Shown here: piece after piece, positions 1 through 7,132 of the stretch
How positions within the stretch are numbered: position 1 is the stretch's first letter
Layout of the letters: each line of letters begins with the position of its first letter
Assembly (NCBI GenBank): GCA_021791235.1
Contig: JAJYXA010000481.1
Span: forward strand, 1-15,638
DNA: 15,638 bases
Direction: 5' to 3'
From: Pseudomonadota bacterium
GTDB taxonomy: Bacteria; Pseudomonadota; Gammaproteobacteria; Burkholderiales; Thiobacillaceae
Translations under genes and position numbers: made by a program
Notes under the pieces: model-generated
The model's input: the letters and a program-made list of their open reading frames with translations, nothing else
What the model was told of the DNA's origin: nothing
The model's database searches: none

Positions 1-924
1 GGGGCCGGGGCTTTCCAGCTTGATGAGCAGCGCGGTGAGCGCCATGACCGGCAGGCAGACGACCAGCATGGCGGCGCTCACCAACAGGTCGAACAGGCGC
101 TTGGCGGTGTCGCGCAGCATGCCCTGGTGAAAGCCCTCGGACAGGATCATCCAGCTAGCGTTCATCGAATCGAGCTGCAGATGGCCGTTTTCGCGCTCGA
201 AGAAGCTGGACAGTTCAAGGATGCGAATGCCGTATAGCTTGCACTTGAGCAGGTCCTGCACCGGCATGCCGCCGCCACGGCGGTCGCGTACGGCGAGAAT
301 GATCTCACTGACTTGCAGACGGAGCGCCAGTTCGGGCAGCGGTTCCTGGGTGTCGAGAATACGGGCATGGTCGACGAAATGATGACTCCCCCCCATCGGC
401 AGGTAACCGATGACCTGGACATTGCTGGAATGGGAGCGCTTGGTCAGCATGGCTTCAACGTGGGCGGCACGGCTGCCGGTGCCGATCACCAGGGCACGCG
501 TCTTGAGCGCGCCGACCCGTGCCCAGCGGATGAACAGGGCCCTGCTGAGCAGAATGCCCAGCAGGGCCAGTCCGAACGACAGCAGGAAGGCGCCTCGCCC
601 GACCAGCAAGGCAGGGAAAAAATAAAACAGCAGGCTCATCGTTACCAGCCCCAGCCCGAAACTCAGGCCCAGGCGTTGCAGCAGCGCGCGTATGCCCCCC
701 TGCCACTCGAGGTCATACAAGCCGCTCGCGGTCATCAGGCCCAGCATGACGATGGCGAAGGTCAGGGCCTTGGGCAGCAACGGGTCGAGCTCGGCCGGAA
801 TCGTGCTGCCATCGAGGAAGCGAGCGCTCACCCCGGCGTAGATCGATCCGCTGAGGATCAGCGTTTCGATCAATACCAGCAGCAGTAAATTCAGCGGCAC
901 GTAGTGCCGGAAAAATCGGATCAC
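1..924 (-). CDS. Polyprenyl-phosphate sugar transferase, PEP-CTERM/exosortase-EPS type (3' part cut off by window edge)
   Basis: The 308 residues visible match the architecture of initiating sugar transferases that move a sugar phosphate onto undecaprenyl phosphate at the inner membrane. There are about four N-terminal membrane segments (residues ~10-30, 52-70, 85-107, 112-130). A Rossmann-like domain follows, starting at RALVIGTGSRAA (~143-154). The last segment, KRLFDLLVSAAMLVV followed by LIKLESPGP, is the membrane hairpin that opens the catalytic bacterial sugar transferase domain. The catalytic residues lie beyond the window. The stretch ending in NASWMILSEGF (~255-265) resembles the PEP-CTERM/XrtA-associated glycosyltransferase family (TIGR03013, EpsB-like) as I know it; this is recognition, not a search. 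The start is GTG at 924: an in-frame TAA lies three codons upstream and no ATG lies between. No clear Shine-Dalgarno is seen. The coding strand has a G7 run at 394-388. Confidence 0.8.
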   Translation of the reverse strand, partial: MIRFFRHYVPLNLLLLVLIETLILSGSIYAGVSARFLDGSTIPAELDPLLPKALTFAIVMLGLMTASGLYDLEWQGGIRALLQRLGLSFGLGLVTMSLLFYFFPALLVGRGAFLLSFGLALLGILLSRALFIRWARVGALKTRALVIGTGSRAAHVEAMLTKRSHSSNVQVIGYLPMGGSHHFVDHARILDTQEPLPELALRLQVSEIILAVRDRRGGGMPVQDLLKCKLYGIRILELSSFFERENGHLQLDSMNASWMILSEGFHQGMLRDTAKRLFDLLVSAAMLVVCLPVMALTALLIKLESPGP

Positions 925-997
925 AGCCGTTTACTCATCAGAACCATGGAGTGTGGGCGAGCATCTTCCATGCCAGAGCGGGCAGCAATGATAACGA

Positions 998-1573
998 TCA
1001 AATGAGCGTCCTGACCTGTGGCAAGCGCAGGCGCCGTGGGCTGCCATCGGCTTGCAGGCGCTTCATGTTGCGCAGTTCGGATGCGGGGTAGACGACCAGG
1101 TCGACCCGGGCGCGCGGATCATCGATCACGAAGCGGGGATATAACCGCCCCGGAGCATCCGAGGCCCGGTACTCACCGGCCTGGTAGGGCGAAGGCAGGC
1201 GCATTAGCAGAAATTCGACATCCTTCTGGTGGTCGGTAAAGAGTTGCAGGTTGATGTCGGCATGCGGGCCGGCCGTACCGTTGAGGACGGATCCGGTGAG
1301 ATGGGGATCGAACTCCGCAAGTTGCTCCATGTATTCGATGGCGGTTTGACGCAGCAGCGCCAGATGTGCCCGTGTTTCGTCGGTCTGGTAGATCGCCTGG
1401 TAGCTGCGCAACGCGTCCTCGACCTGCTGGTTGTCCGGCAGGTTGCCACTGTCGGGTGCGCCGAGCTGGCGTGCCGCCTTGCGTTTGGCGCTGCCGTAAT
1501 CGAGACTGCCGTCCTCGGCCAGCATGCGCGCCGCGGCATGGGCGATGCGGCGGCGCATGTCCTGATGTTTCAT
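998..1573 (-). CDS. Nucleotidyltransferase-fold-like protein of unknown function, coupled to mrcA
   Basis: This 191-residue cytoplasmic protein has no signal peptide or membrane segment. The N-terminal half is helical and basic (KRKAARQLGAPD, ~30-41). The C-terminal half has a nucleotidyltransferase-like core: TGSVLNGTAGPHADINLQL (~93-111) resembles the family GS...DxD loop, and RVDLVVYP (~156-163) would supply the third carboxylate. The second Asp of the DxD is Asn108, so catalysis may be lost or altered. The ATG at 1573 was chosen because it overlaps the mrcA stop as ATGA, implying translational coupling; an extension to 1633 in the same frame would lie wholly inside mrcA. I have a general memory of similar proteins beside penicillin-binding protein genes in betaproteobacteria, but no assigned function. 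Gene reality is well supported by codon pattern and context; the function is not known. Confidence 0.75.
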   Translation of the reverse strand: MKHQDMRRRIAHAAARMLAEDGSLDYGSAKRKAARQLGAPDSGNLPDNQQVEDALRSYQAIYQTDETRAHLALLRQTAIEYMEQLAEFDPHLTGSVLNGTAGPHADINLQLFTDHQKDVEFLLMRLPSPYQAGEYRASDAPGRLYPRFVIDDPRARVDLVVYPASELRNMKRLQADGSPRRLRLPQVRTLI

Positions 1574-3942
1574 GGCGGCGTTCCCGGGGAGACGGTTGCG
1601 GGGTCTGCAGGCGCGTCGGTGCCGGTATTCCATCCCGCGGCAGGCGCGTCGGGGGGCGGGAATTCCTGATAGAAATGTTCAACCATGCCGGTTGAATCGG
1701 TGCCCAGGATTTTCCCCAGGAATTCGCCGATTAGTGTGTCGGGCAGACGGGTTCCGGTGTTCGGGTCGATATTCACGCTGATGATGCCGCTGGGCATGGT
1801 CCAGCTTTTTTGCGGCATGTTTTTCAGTGTTGGACCCATGAAGCCCATCCAGATCGGCAGGGCGGATTGGGCGCCGGTTTCACGCCGGCCGAGTGAACGC
1901 GGCTGGTCGTAACCCATCCAGGCGATGGCCACCAGGTCGGGGGTATACCCGGCGAACCATATGTCGCGCGCATCGTTGGTCGTGCCCGTCTTGCCGGCGA
2001 TGTCACTGCGCCCCAACTGGGCGGCGCGTGCGCCGGTTCCGTAGCGCACCACGTCCTGCATCATGCTCGTCATCAACCAGGCATTGCGGGGATCGATCAC
2101 GCGTGGCGCGCTTCCACCCGCTATTTGTGGCCGGGCTTCCATCAGTAGCCGGCCCTCCTTGTCATAGACCTTGTCGATCAGATAGGGCTTGACGCTGAAG
2201 CCGCCGTTGGCGAATACACCATAGGCCGCGGCCAGCTGAAGCGGGGTGACGCTGCCTGCGCCGAGTGCCATGGTGAGATAGGGCGGATGACGGGCAGGAT
2301 CGAAACCGAATCGACGGATATAGTCACGCGCGTAGTTCGGTCCGATCCCCTGCAGGATGCGCACCGACACCAGGTTGAGCGATTTGGTCAGCGCGGTGCG
2401 CATGCGCACCGGACCACTGGTGTCGCCGTCGTAGTTCTGGGGTTCCCAGGCGGTGCCGCCGGCCTCTTCGGCGCTCAGGGTCAGCGGCATGTTGTCGATC
2501 ATGGTGGCCGGGGTATAGCCCTTTTCCAGCGCAGCCGAATAAATAAAGGGCTTGAAGCTCGATCCCGGCTGTCGCCAAGCCTGCGTCACGCGGTTGAATT
2601 TATTGCGGTGAAAATCGAACCCGCCGACCAGTGCAGTGATGGCGCCATCATTCGGGTTCAGGGCAACCAGTGCTGCTTCCACCTCGGGCAGCTGTGCCAG
2701 TCGCCATTGCTGCGGCTTGCCTATCGCCTGCACGCGGACCACGGCACCGGGCACCAGCTGCCGGCCTTTTTTTCCGTCGGCCCAGTTGGCCACCCATTTG
2801 AGTGAGGCGCCCGAAATATCGACCACCGTGTCGTTTTCCAGCTGGGCACGGATCAGCTTGGGGGTGGCGCTCACGACCACGGCTGGTTGCATGTCGCTGA
2901 CCGGGGCGAGATCCTCCAGCGCGGCGGCGATCGCCGCTTTACGCTGGGCCTTGTCGGCGGGCAGGCTGATCTCCTTTTCCGGTCCGCGATAGCCGTGGCG
3001 CTGGTCATAGTCGGCAATGCCTTGCCATACCGCGAGGTCGGCGGCCGCCTGCTGGGCGCGCCGCAGCGTGGTGATGGCCTTGTAGCCTGAACTGTAGATG
3101 GATTCGCCGTATTTCTCGAACAGGGCCTGGCGCACCATTTCGGCTGCGTAATCAGCCGAAACATCGGTCTGCTGCCGCGCCTGGCGAATGACCAGTTTCT
3201 GTTTGACGGCTGCTTGCCAAGTCGGCTGGTCGATGAATTTGAGCGCGCGCATGCGCCCCAGGACATATTCCTGGCGTGCCTTGGCGCGCGGGAAGTTGAC
3301 CACCGGGTTATAGCGCGACGGCGCCTTTGGCAATCCGGCCAGCATGGCGAATTCGGCCAGCGACAATTCGCGCATCGGCTTGCCGAAGTAGGTGCGTGCT
3401 GCGGCCTCGAAGCCGTAGGCACGCTGCCCGAGATAGATCTGGTTGAGATACAGCTCGAGAATTTTGTCCTTCGACAGGCTGTGCTCGATCTTCATCGCCA
3501 GCATGGCTTCCGACAGCTTGCGGGTGAGCGTCTTTTCGTTCGACAGGAAGAAATTGCGTGCCACCTGCATGGTAATGGTCGAGGCGCCTTCCTTGGCGCC
3601 GCCGGACACCAGGTTCGAAACCGCGGCGCGTAGCACGCCCAGCGTATCCACCCCGCCATGCTCGTAGAAGCGCTCGTCTTCGGCGGCGATGATCGCCTGC
3701 TTCATGTAGGTCGGGACTTTATCGATGGGGATGAAGGCCCGGCGTTCTTCACCGAATTCGCCGATCAGGGCGCCGTCAGCCGTGAATACGCGCAGTGGCA
3801 GTTTGGGCTTGTAGTCCGTCAGCGCTTCGAGCGGCGGCAGGTTCGGATAAATCAATGCGGCGGCCAACCCGGCCAGCGCCGTGCCGACGACGCCGAGGCT
3901 GACGATCAATGCCAGTGCGTAATGCCACCATTTCGAAAACAT
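1570..3942 (-). CDS. mrcA: Penicillin-binding protein 1A (bifunctional peptidoglycan glycosyltransferase/transpeptidase)
   Basis: This class A PBP polymerises lipid II into glycan strands and crosslinks the stem peptides. It is anchored in the inner membrane with its catalytic domains in the periplasm. In 790 residues: one membrane anchor (~7-32); the GT51 glycosyltransferase domain with catalytic Glu88 in EDERFYEHGG, then GASTITMQ (~119-126), RKLSE (~141) and LELYLNQIYLG (~162-172). An OB-like insert follows (~355-430). The transpeptidase domain has the nucleophile Ser461 in SSFK, SLN at 521-523 and KTGTT at 651-655. The length is usual for betaproteobacterial PBP1A. ATG 3942 was chosen over an in-frame ATG 14 codons upstream because AAGGA sits five bases before it. 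It lies divergent to pilM, a conserved arrangement in beta- and gammaproteobacteria, and its stop overlaps the next gene by ATGA. The Pro/Ala/Thr-rich tail (last ~30 residues) looks disordered. Confidence 0.95.
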   Translation of the reverse strand: MFSKWWHYALALIVSLGVVGTALAGLAAALIYPNLPPLEALTDYKPKLPLRVFTADGALIGEFGEERRAFIPIDKVPTYMKQAIIAAEDERFYEHGGVDTLGVLRAAVSNLVSGGAKEGASTITMQVARNFFLSNEKTLTRKLSEAMLAMKIEHSLSKDKILELYLNQIYLGQRAYGFEAAARTYFGKPMRELSLAEFAMLAGLPKAPSRYNPVVNFPRAKARQEYVLGRMRALKFIDQPTWQAAVKQKLVIRQARQQTDVSADYAAEMVRQALFEKYGESIYSSGYKAITTLRRAQQAAADLAVWQGIADYDQRHGYRGPEKEISLPADKAQRKAAIAAALEDLAPVSDMQPAVVVSATPKLIRAQLENDTVVDISGASLKWVANWADGKKGRQLVPGAVVRVQAIGKPQQWRLAQLPEVEAALVALNPNDGAITALVGGFDFHRNKFNRVTQAWRQPGSSFKPFIYSAALEKGYTPATMIDNMPLTLSAEEAGGTAWEPQNYDGDTSGPVRMRTALTKSLNLVSVRILQGIGPNYARDYIRRFGFDPARHPPYLTMALGAGSVTPLQLAAAYGVFANGGFSVKPYLIDKVYDKEGRLLMEARPQIAGGSAPRVIDPRNAWLMTSMMQDVVRYGTGARAAQLGRSDIAGKTGTTNDARDIWFAGYTPDLVAIAWMGYDQPRSLGRRETGAQSALPIWMGFMGPTLKNMPQKSWTMPSGIISVNIDPNTGTRLPDTLIGEFLGKILGTDSTGMVEHFYQEFPPPDAPAAGWNTGTDAPADPATVSPGTPP

Positions 3943-4038
3943 CCGGTTCCTTACTTTATGAAGACGTCGGAGCAACCATACCAAATGGCCGTCCTGCCAG
4001 GGAGGGGCCAGCGGGGCCGTCTCAATACCCCGCTGTAT

Positions 4039-4047
4039 TTATCCACA
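4039..4047 (+). promoter_or_regulatory. Single consensus DnaA box
   Basis: TTATCCACA matches the consensus DnaA-binding 9-mer exactly. It would lie inside the predicted mrcA leader. I saw no second box or AT-rich unwinding element next to it, so it is not an origin; it could be a DnaA regulatory site or chance. Confidence 0.35.
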
Positions 4048-4139
4048 TTGGTGGCTCGCCAGTCGCGCAGTGTACTGGGCTGCAACGATCTCGGGCGGTA
4101 TCGGCCGAATCTGCCATGTGATGCCTAAAGTTTCCGACG

Positions 4140-4168
4140 ATTATAGGCGTTAGTGGTGTTGGAAATTG
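4140..4168 (-). promoter_or_regulatory. Candidate sigma70 promoter for mrcA
   Basis: The minus strand carries a perfect TATAAT at 4145-4140. Seventeen bases further upstream the -35 position (4168-4163) reads CAATTT, a poor match, so activity might depend on an activator. Transcription would start near 4133 and give a leader of about 190 bases before the mrcA start. The inverted repeat at 4166-4183 touches the -35 position. The assignment rests on the -10 match and location only. Confidence 0.4.
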
Positions 4169-4183
4169 GACACACATGTTCAA
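4166..4183. promoter_or_regulatory. Operator-like inverted repeat between mrcA and pilM
   Basis: TTGGACA, four bases CACA, then TGTTCAA: the two seven-base arms are inverted copies with one mismatch. It covers the -35 position of the candidate mrcA promoter and lies about 40-60 bases upstream of the candidate pilM promoter. A dimeric transcription factor here could act on both genes, but no factor can be named from the sequence. Confidence 0.35.
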
Positions 4184-4225
4184 CTCTAGTGTGATGGCAA
4201 GAAAAAAACTGTTAAAAACCGTGTG

Positions 4226-4254
4226 TTGTTGCTAGCATCTAAAAACAATAATAA
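4226..4254 (+). promoter_or_regulatory. Candidate promoter for the pilMNOPQ operon
   Basis: TTGTTG at 4226-4231 and TAATAA at 4249-4254 are 17 bases apart, each matching the sigma70 consensus in three of six positions. They lie in the AT-rich stretch just upstream of pilM, predicting a start near 4261 and a leader of about 32 bases. An overlapping alternative is an extended -10, TGCTAGCAT at 4230-4238. I cannot choose between them. Confidence 0.35.
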
Positions 4255-4292
4255 GAAAAAGCGCCAACTCACAGAAGTGTAAAGGAAAACTC

Positions 4293-5381
4293 TTGCACCT
4301 GAATATCAATCTGGACTGGCTGTCCGCCAAGGGTCTGCCCATCCTGGGGCTCGACATCAGCACGACTGCGGTCAAGCTGGTGGAGTTGTCCGACGCCGGG
4401 AAGGGCATGCTGCGGGTGGAACGCTATGTCATCGAGCCCTTGCCCAAGGATGCCGTGACGGACGGCAATATTGCCAACCTCGATCAGGTGGCCGATGCCT
4501 TGCGTACTGCCTGGAAGAACCTGGGGACGCGGATCAAGAACGTTGCCCTGGCGTTGCCGTCGTCGGCCGTCATTACCAAAAAAATCCTGGCACCCGCCAG
4601 CCTCAAGGGCATCGACCTGGAAAACCAGGTGGAGGCCGAGGCCAATCAGGTCATTCCTTTCTCGCTCGATGAGGTGAATCTGGATTTTCAGGTGCTCGGT
4701 CCGTCGCCCAGCAGCCCCGACGACATGCAGATCCTGCTTGCCGCCGCGCGCAAGGAGAAGGTCGAGGATCGTGTGGCGGCCGTCGAGGCGGCCGGCCTCA
4801 AGGCGCTGATCATGGACGTCGAATCCTATGCCACGCAGACCGCATACGAGCAGATTGCCCATCTGCTGCCGAACAGTGGCGCTGGCCAGACCGTGGCGAT
4901 CATCGACGTGGGTGCGCAGAACATGCACATCAACATCCTCAACGACAATGAATCGGTTTATCTGCGCGAACATGGCTTCGGTGGCAACCAGCTCAACAAC
5001 GAGATTTCCCGCCGCTACGGCATGACCGGCGAGGAAGCCGAAAACGCCAAGCGCAAGGGCACGTTGCCCGAAAGCTACGACATGGAAGTTTTGCAGCCCT
5101 ACAGCGAAACCCTGGCAATGGAAATCGGCCGTGCCCTGCAGTTGTTCACCACGTCGACCCAGTTTCGCAAGGTCGACCAGATCCTGCTGGCCGGCGGCGG
5201 TGCCATGATCCCCGGCATCGACGAAGTTGTCGCCCAGCGCACCGGTACCCCGACGATGGTCGTCAATCCGTTTGCCAACATGGCGGTCGGACCCAAAATT
5301 CGGCCGCAGGCATTGACTGCCGATGCGCCTTCCTTGTTTGTCGCTTGCGGCCTTGCCATGCGGAGGTTTGACCCCCAATGA
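4293..5381 (+). CDS. pilM: Type IV pilus assembly protein PilM, actin-like ATPase
   Basis: PilM is the cytoplasmic FtsA/actin-like member of the type IV pilus alignment complex; it binds ATP and the N-terminal tail of PilN. In 362 residues the actin-fold motifs are visible: phosphate-1 loop GLDISTTAVKLVEL (~19-32), phosphate-2 loop AIIDVGAQNMHIN (~202-214) and adenosine motif ILLAGGGAMIPGI (~297-309). There is no signal peptide or membrane segment. The start is a TTG at 4293: AAAGGAAAA lies six bases before it, no ATG is available near the conserved N-terminus, and translation from here gives the short polar tail usual before the LGLDI strand. It heads the pil operon, divergent from mrcA, and its stop overlaps the pilN start as ATGA. 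Its length is normal for the family. Confidence 0.96.
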   Translation: MHLNINLDWLSAKGLPILGLDISTTAVKLVELSDAGKGMLRVERYVIEPLPKDAVTDGNIANLDQVADALRTAWKNLGTRIKNVALALPSSAVITKKILAPASLKGIDLENQVEAEANQVIPFSLDEVNLDFQVLGPSPSSPDDMQILLAAARKEKVEDRVAAVEAAGLKALIMDVESYATQTAYEQIAHLLPNSGAGQTVAIIDVGAQNMHINILNDNESVYLREHGFGGNQLNNEISRRYGMTGEEAENAKRKGTLPESYDMEVLQPYSETLAMEIGRALQLFTTSTQFRKVDQILLAGGGAMIPGIDEVVAQRTGTPTMVVNPFANMAVGPKIRPQALTADAPSLFVACGLAMRRFDPQ

Positions 5382-5956
5382 TCCGCATTAACCTGCTCCC
5401 CCACCGTGAACTTGCGCGTGCCGCCCGGCGGCGCCAGTTCAATATCCTGCTTGGTATCGCCGTTGCGGCGGGTGTCCTTGCCGTCGTCCTCGGTCACAGC
5501 GTGATTGCTGCGCGGCAGTCGACCCAGGAAGCGCGCAATGCTTACCTGGAACAGGAAATCGCCAAGCTCGACAGCCAGATCGGCGAAATCAAGAAAATCC
5601 GCGAGCAGACCCAGGCGCTGCTGGAACGCAAACAAGTCGTCGAGACCTTGCAATCCAACCGTACCGAAGTCGTGCATCTGTTTGACCAGATGATCCGCCT
5701 GTTGCCAGACGGGCTTTATCTCAAGTCTTTCAAGCAGGCGGGCGACATTGTCACCATCAGCGGCTACACCCAATCGAGTGCGCGCGTTTCCACGCTGATG
5801 CGCAATCTCGACGGCTCGCCCTGGTTCGAAGCGGCCAGCCTGGTCGAGATCAAGGCTGCCACCGTGAATAATCTGCGCGCCAACGAATTTGTGCTGACCG
5901 TCAAGCAGACGCATCAGCAACCGGACAGCGCGAATGACAAGGGGGGCAAGGCATGA
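5378..5956 (+). CDS. pilN: Type IV pilus inner-membrane alignment protein PilN
   Basis: PilN is a bitopic inner-membrane protein that pairs with PilO in the periplasm and holds PilM through its cytoplasmic tail. The 192 residues begin with INLLPHRE (~4-11), the conserved PilM-binding tail. A basic stretch ARRRQ, a membrane segment (~22-45), a periplasmic coiled coil (~50-95) and a ferredoxin-like C-terminal domain (~100-178) follow. ATG 5378 overlaps the pilM stop by four bases, and GGAGG at 5362-5366 lies 11 bases upstream, a little farther than usual, so coupling to pilM probably matters. The stop overlaps pilO in the same ATGA manner. Confidence 0.96.
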   Translation: MIRINLLPHRELARAARRRQFNILLGIAVAAGVLAVVLGHSVIAARQSTQEARNAYLEQEIAKLDSQIGEIKKIREQTQALLERKQVVETLQSNRTEVVHLFDQMIRLLPDGLYLKSFKQAGDIVTISGYTQSSARVSTLMRNLDGSPWFEAASLVEIKAATVNNLRANEFVLTVKQTHQQPDSANDKGGKA

Positions 5957-6573
5957 CCCTGGACGAACTTAACAAACTCGACTTGAAAACGCTGGCAGAC
6001 TGGCCGCTGCCGACCAAACTCGTCGCACTGACGCTGTTGTGTGTGGCGATCGTTCTGGCCGGCTGGTGGTTCGACTGGCGCAGCGGAATGGCGACGCTCG
6101 ACACCGCGAAGCAGAAGGAAACCGAGCTGCGCAGCGTGTTCACCACCAAGAAAAACCAGGCCATCAATCTGGAGGCCTACAAAAAGCAGCTGGCTGACAT
6201 CCAGCAGGCTTTCGGCGCGTTGCTGAAGCAGTTGCCGAACAAACAGGAAATGGATGCGCTGATCACGGACGTCAACCAGGCGGGTCTGGGACGTGGACTG
6301 CAGTTCGACCTGTTCAAGCCCGAAGCCGAAACCGTGTCCGAGTTCTATGCCGAAACGCCCATCCACGTCAAAGTGACCGGTGGCTACCATGACATTGCCG
6401 CCTTCGTCAGCGATGTCTCCAAACTGCCGCGCATCGTGACCTTGCAGGACATTTCCATGGAGCCTGCCAAGGATGGCGTGTTGAATATGGACGCCGTTGT
6501 CAAAACCTACCGTTATCTGGACGACGATGAAGTCATCGCCCGGAAGCAAAAAGCCAAGGAGCAAAAGAAATGA
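5953..6573 (+). CDS. pilO: Type IV pilus inner-membrane alignment protein PilO
   Basis: PilO forms the periplasmic heterodimer with PilN and contacts PilP, aligning the inner-membrane motor with the secretin. The 206 residues show a short cytoplasmic tail containing DWPLPTK (~16-22), one membrane segment (~23-42), a coiled coil (~50-95) and a C-terminal ferredoxin-like domain (~100-190) with HVKVTGGYHDIAAFVSDVSK (~138-157), characteristic of the family. The final lysine-rich tail (KQKAKEQKK) looks disordered. ATG 5953 overlaps the pilN stop by ATGA, and a purine-rich AAGGGGGG lies about six bases before it. The stop overlaps the pilP start. Confidence 0.96.
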   Translation: MTLDELNKLDLKTLADWPLPTKLVALTLLCVAIVLAGWWFDWRSGMATLDTAKQKETELRSVFTTKKNQAINLEAYKKQLADIQQAFGALLKQLPNKQEMDALITDVNQAGLGRGLQFDLFKPEAETVSEFYAETPIHVKVTGGYHDIAAFVSDVSKLPRIVTLQDISMEPAKDGVLNMDAVVKTYRYLDDDEVIARKQKAKEQKK

Positions 6574-7067
6574 AGCGCCTGGCCATCGCATTGATAGTCA
6601 CCGGTTTGAGCGGCTGCGGCAGTGGCGACATGGACGATCTGCACCGTTTCGTCGCCGAAACCGGCAAGGACATGCAGGGGAAAATCGATCCGCTGCCCGA
6701 GGTCAAGGCCTACGAGCCATTCAGTTACAGCGCCTTTGATCTGCCCGATCCCTTCAAGCCGAGAAAGCTCTCGACCGGTGGGGGCGGCGGAATGCAGCCC
6801 GATCTCACCCGTCCGAAAGAACCCCTGGAGGCGTTCTCGCTGGAAACGCTGAAGATGGTGGGGGTGCTGTCCCAGAAGGGCGTGATTCAGGCCGTGATCA
6901 AGACGCCGGACAACGCGGTATATCACGTCAAGAAAGGCAATTACATGGGCCAGAATTTCGGCCTCATCACGCAGATCAGCGACAGCGAAGTGACGCTGCG
7001 TGAAATTGTCCAGGATAGCGCCGGGGATTGGTCGGAGCGGACCAGCACCCTGAATTTGCAAGAATGA
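6570..7067 (+). CDS. pilP: Type IV pilus assembly lipoprotein PilP
   Basis: PilP is a lipoprotein that links the PilN/PilO complex to the periplasmic domains of the PilQ secretin. In 165 residues: a lipoprotein signal ending in the lipobox LSGC (Cys16 would be acylated); a long extended region (~17-90) including the proline-rich DLPDPFKPRKL (~57-67), typical of the part that lies along PilN/PilO; and the compact beta-domain (~91-160) beginning LETLKMVGVL and containing KKGNYMGQNFGLI (~121-133), the conserved PilQ-binding fold. AAGGAG at 6556-6561 lies eight bases before ATG 6570, which itself overlaps the pilO stop as ATGA. Confidence 0.95.
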   Translation: MKRLAIALIVTGLSGCGSGDMDDLHRFVAETGKDMQGKIDPLPEVKAYEPFSYSAFDLPDPFKPRKLSTGGGGGMQPDLTRPKEPLEAFSLETLKMVGVLSQKGVIQAVIKTPDNAVYHVKKGNYMGQNFGLITQISDSEVTLREIVQDSAGDWSERTSTLNLQE

Positions 7068-7132
7068 TTTGCACCCAAAGGGCATAAACACCCTAAAGGG
7101 TACGAGTAACACTGAATTTCAAAGAGGCTGAC

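Larger units (their letters stand above)
3943..4292. other. Divergent mrcA/pilM intergenic region (350 bases, no gene)
   Basis: I see no credible coding region here on either strand. Reading rightwards it holds the mrcA Shine-Dalgarno (AAGGA on the minus strand, next to 3948), a GC-rich stretch around 3990-4035, a perfect DnaA box at 4039-4047, a minus-strand TATAAT at 4145-4140, an inverted repeat at 4166-4183, an AT-rich stretch from about 4200 to 4260 with the candidate pilM promoter, and the pilM Shine-Dalgarno at about 4281-4287. Confidence 0.8.

Noticed and set aside
313..888. Open frame of 191 codons on the plus strand across the sugar transferase
   Set aside because: The Gln-rich translation resembles no family, and the minus strand encodes a convincing sugar transferase with membrane segments and a Rossmann motif.
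921..971. 16-codon reading frame on the minus strand ending in a GTGA overlap with the sugar transferase start
   Set aside because: It has no Shine-Dalgarno or recognisable attenuator or leader features. The overlap could be chance, although it might aid translation of the GTG start.
1574..1633. 20-codon N-terminal extension of the nucleotidyltransferase-like gene
   Set aside because: The added residues are Arg/Pro-rich and lie wholly inside mrcA; the ATGA overlap at 1573 is a better start.
4269..5378. Open frame of 369 codons antisense to pilM
   Set aside because: It mirrors pilM almost exactly in extent and shows no recognisable motif; pilM on the plus strand has all its actin-fold motifs.
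7089..7103. Short palindrome ACCCTAAAGGGT and neighbouring CCCAAAGGG between pilP and pilQ
   Set aside because: The stems are too short and there is no T run, so it is not a terminator. A role in differential expression of pilQ is possible but not supported.
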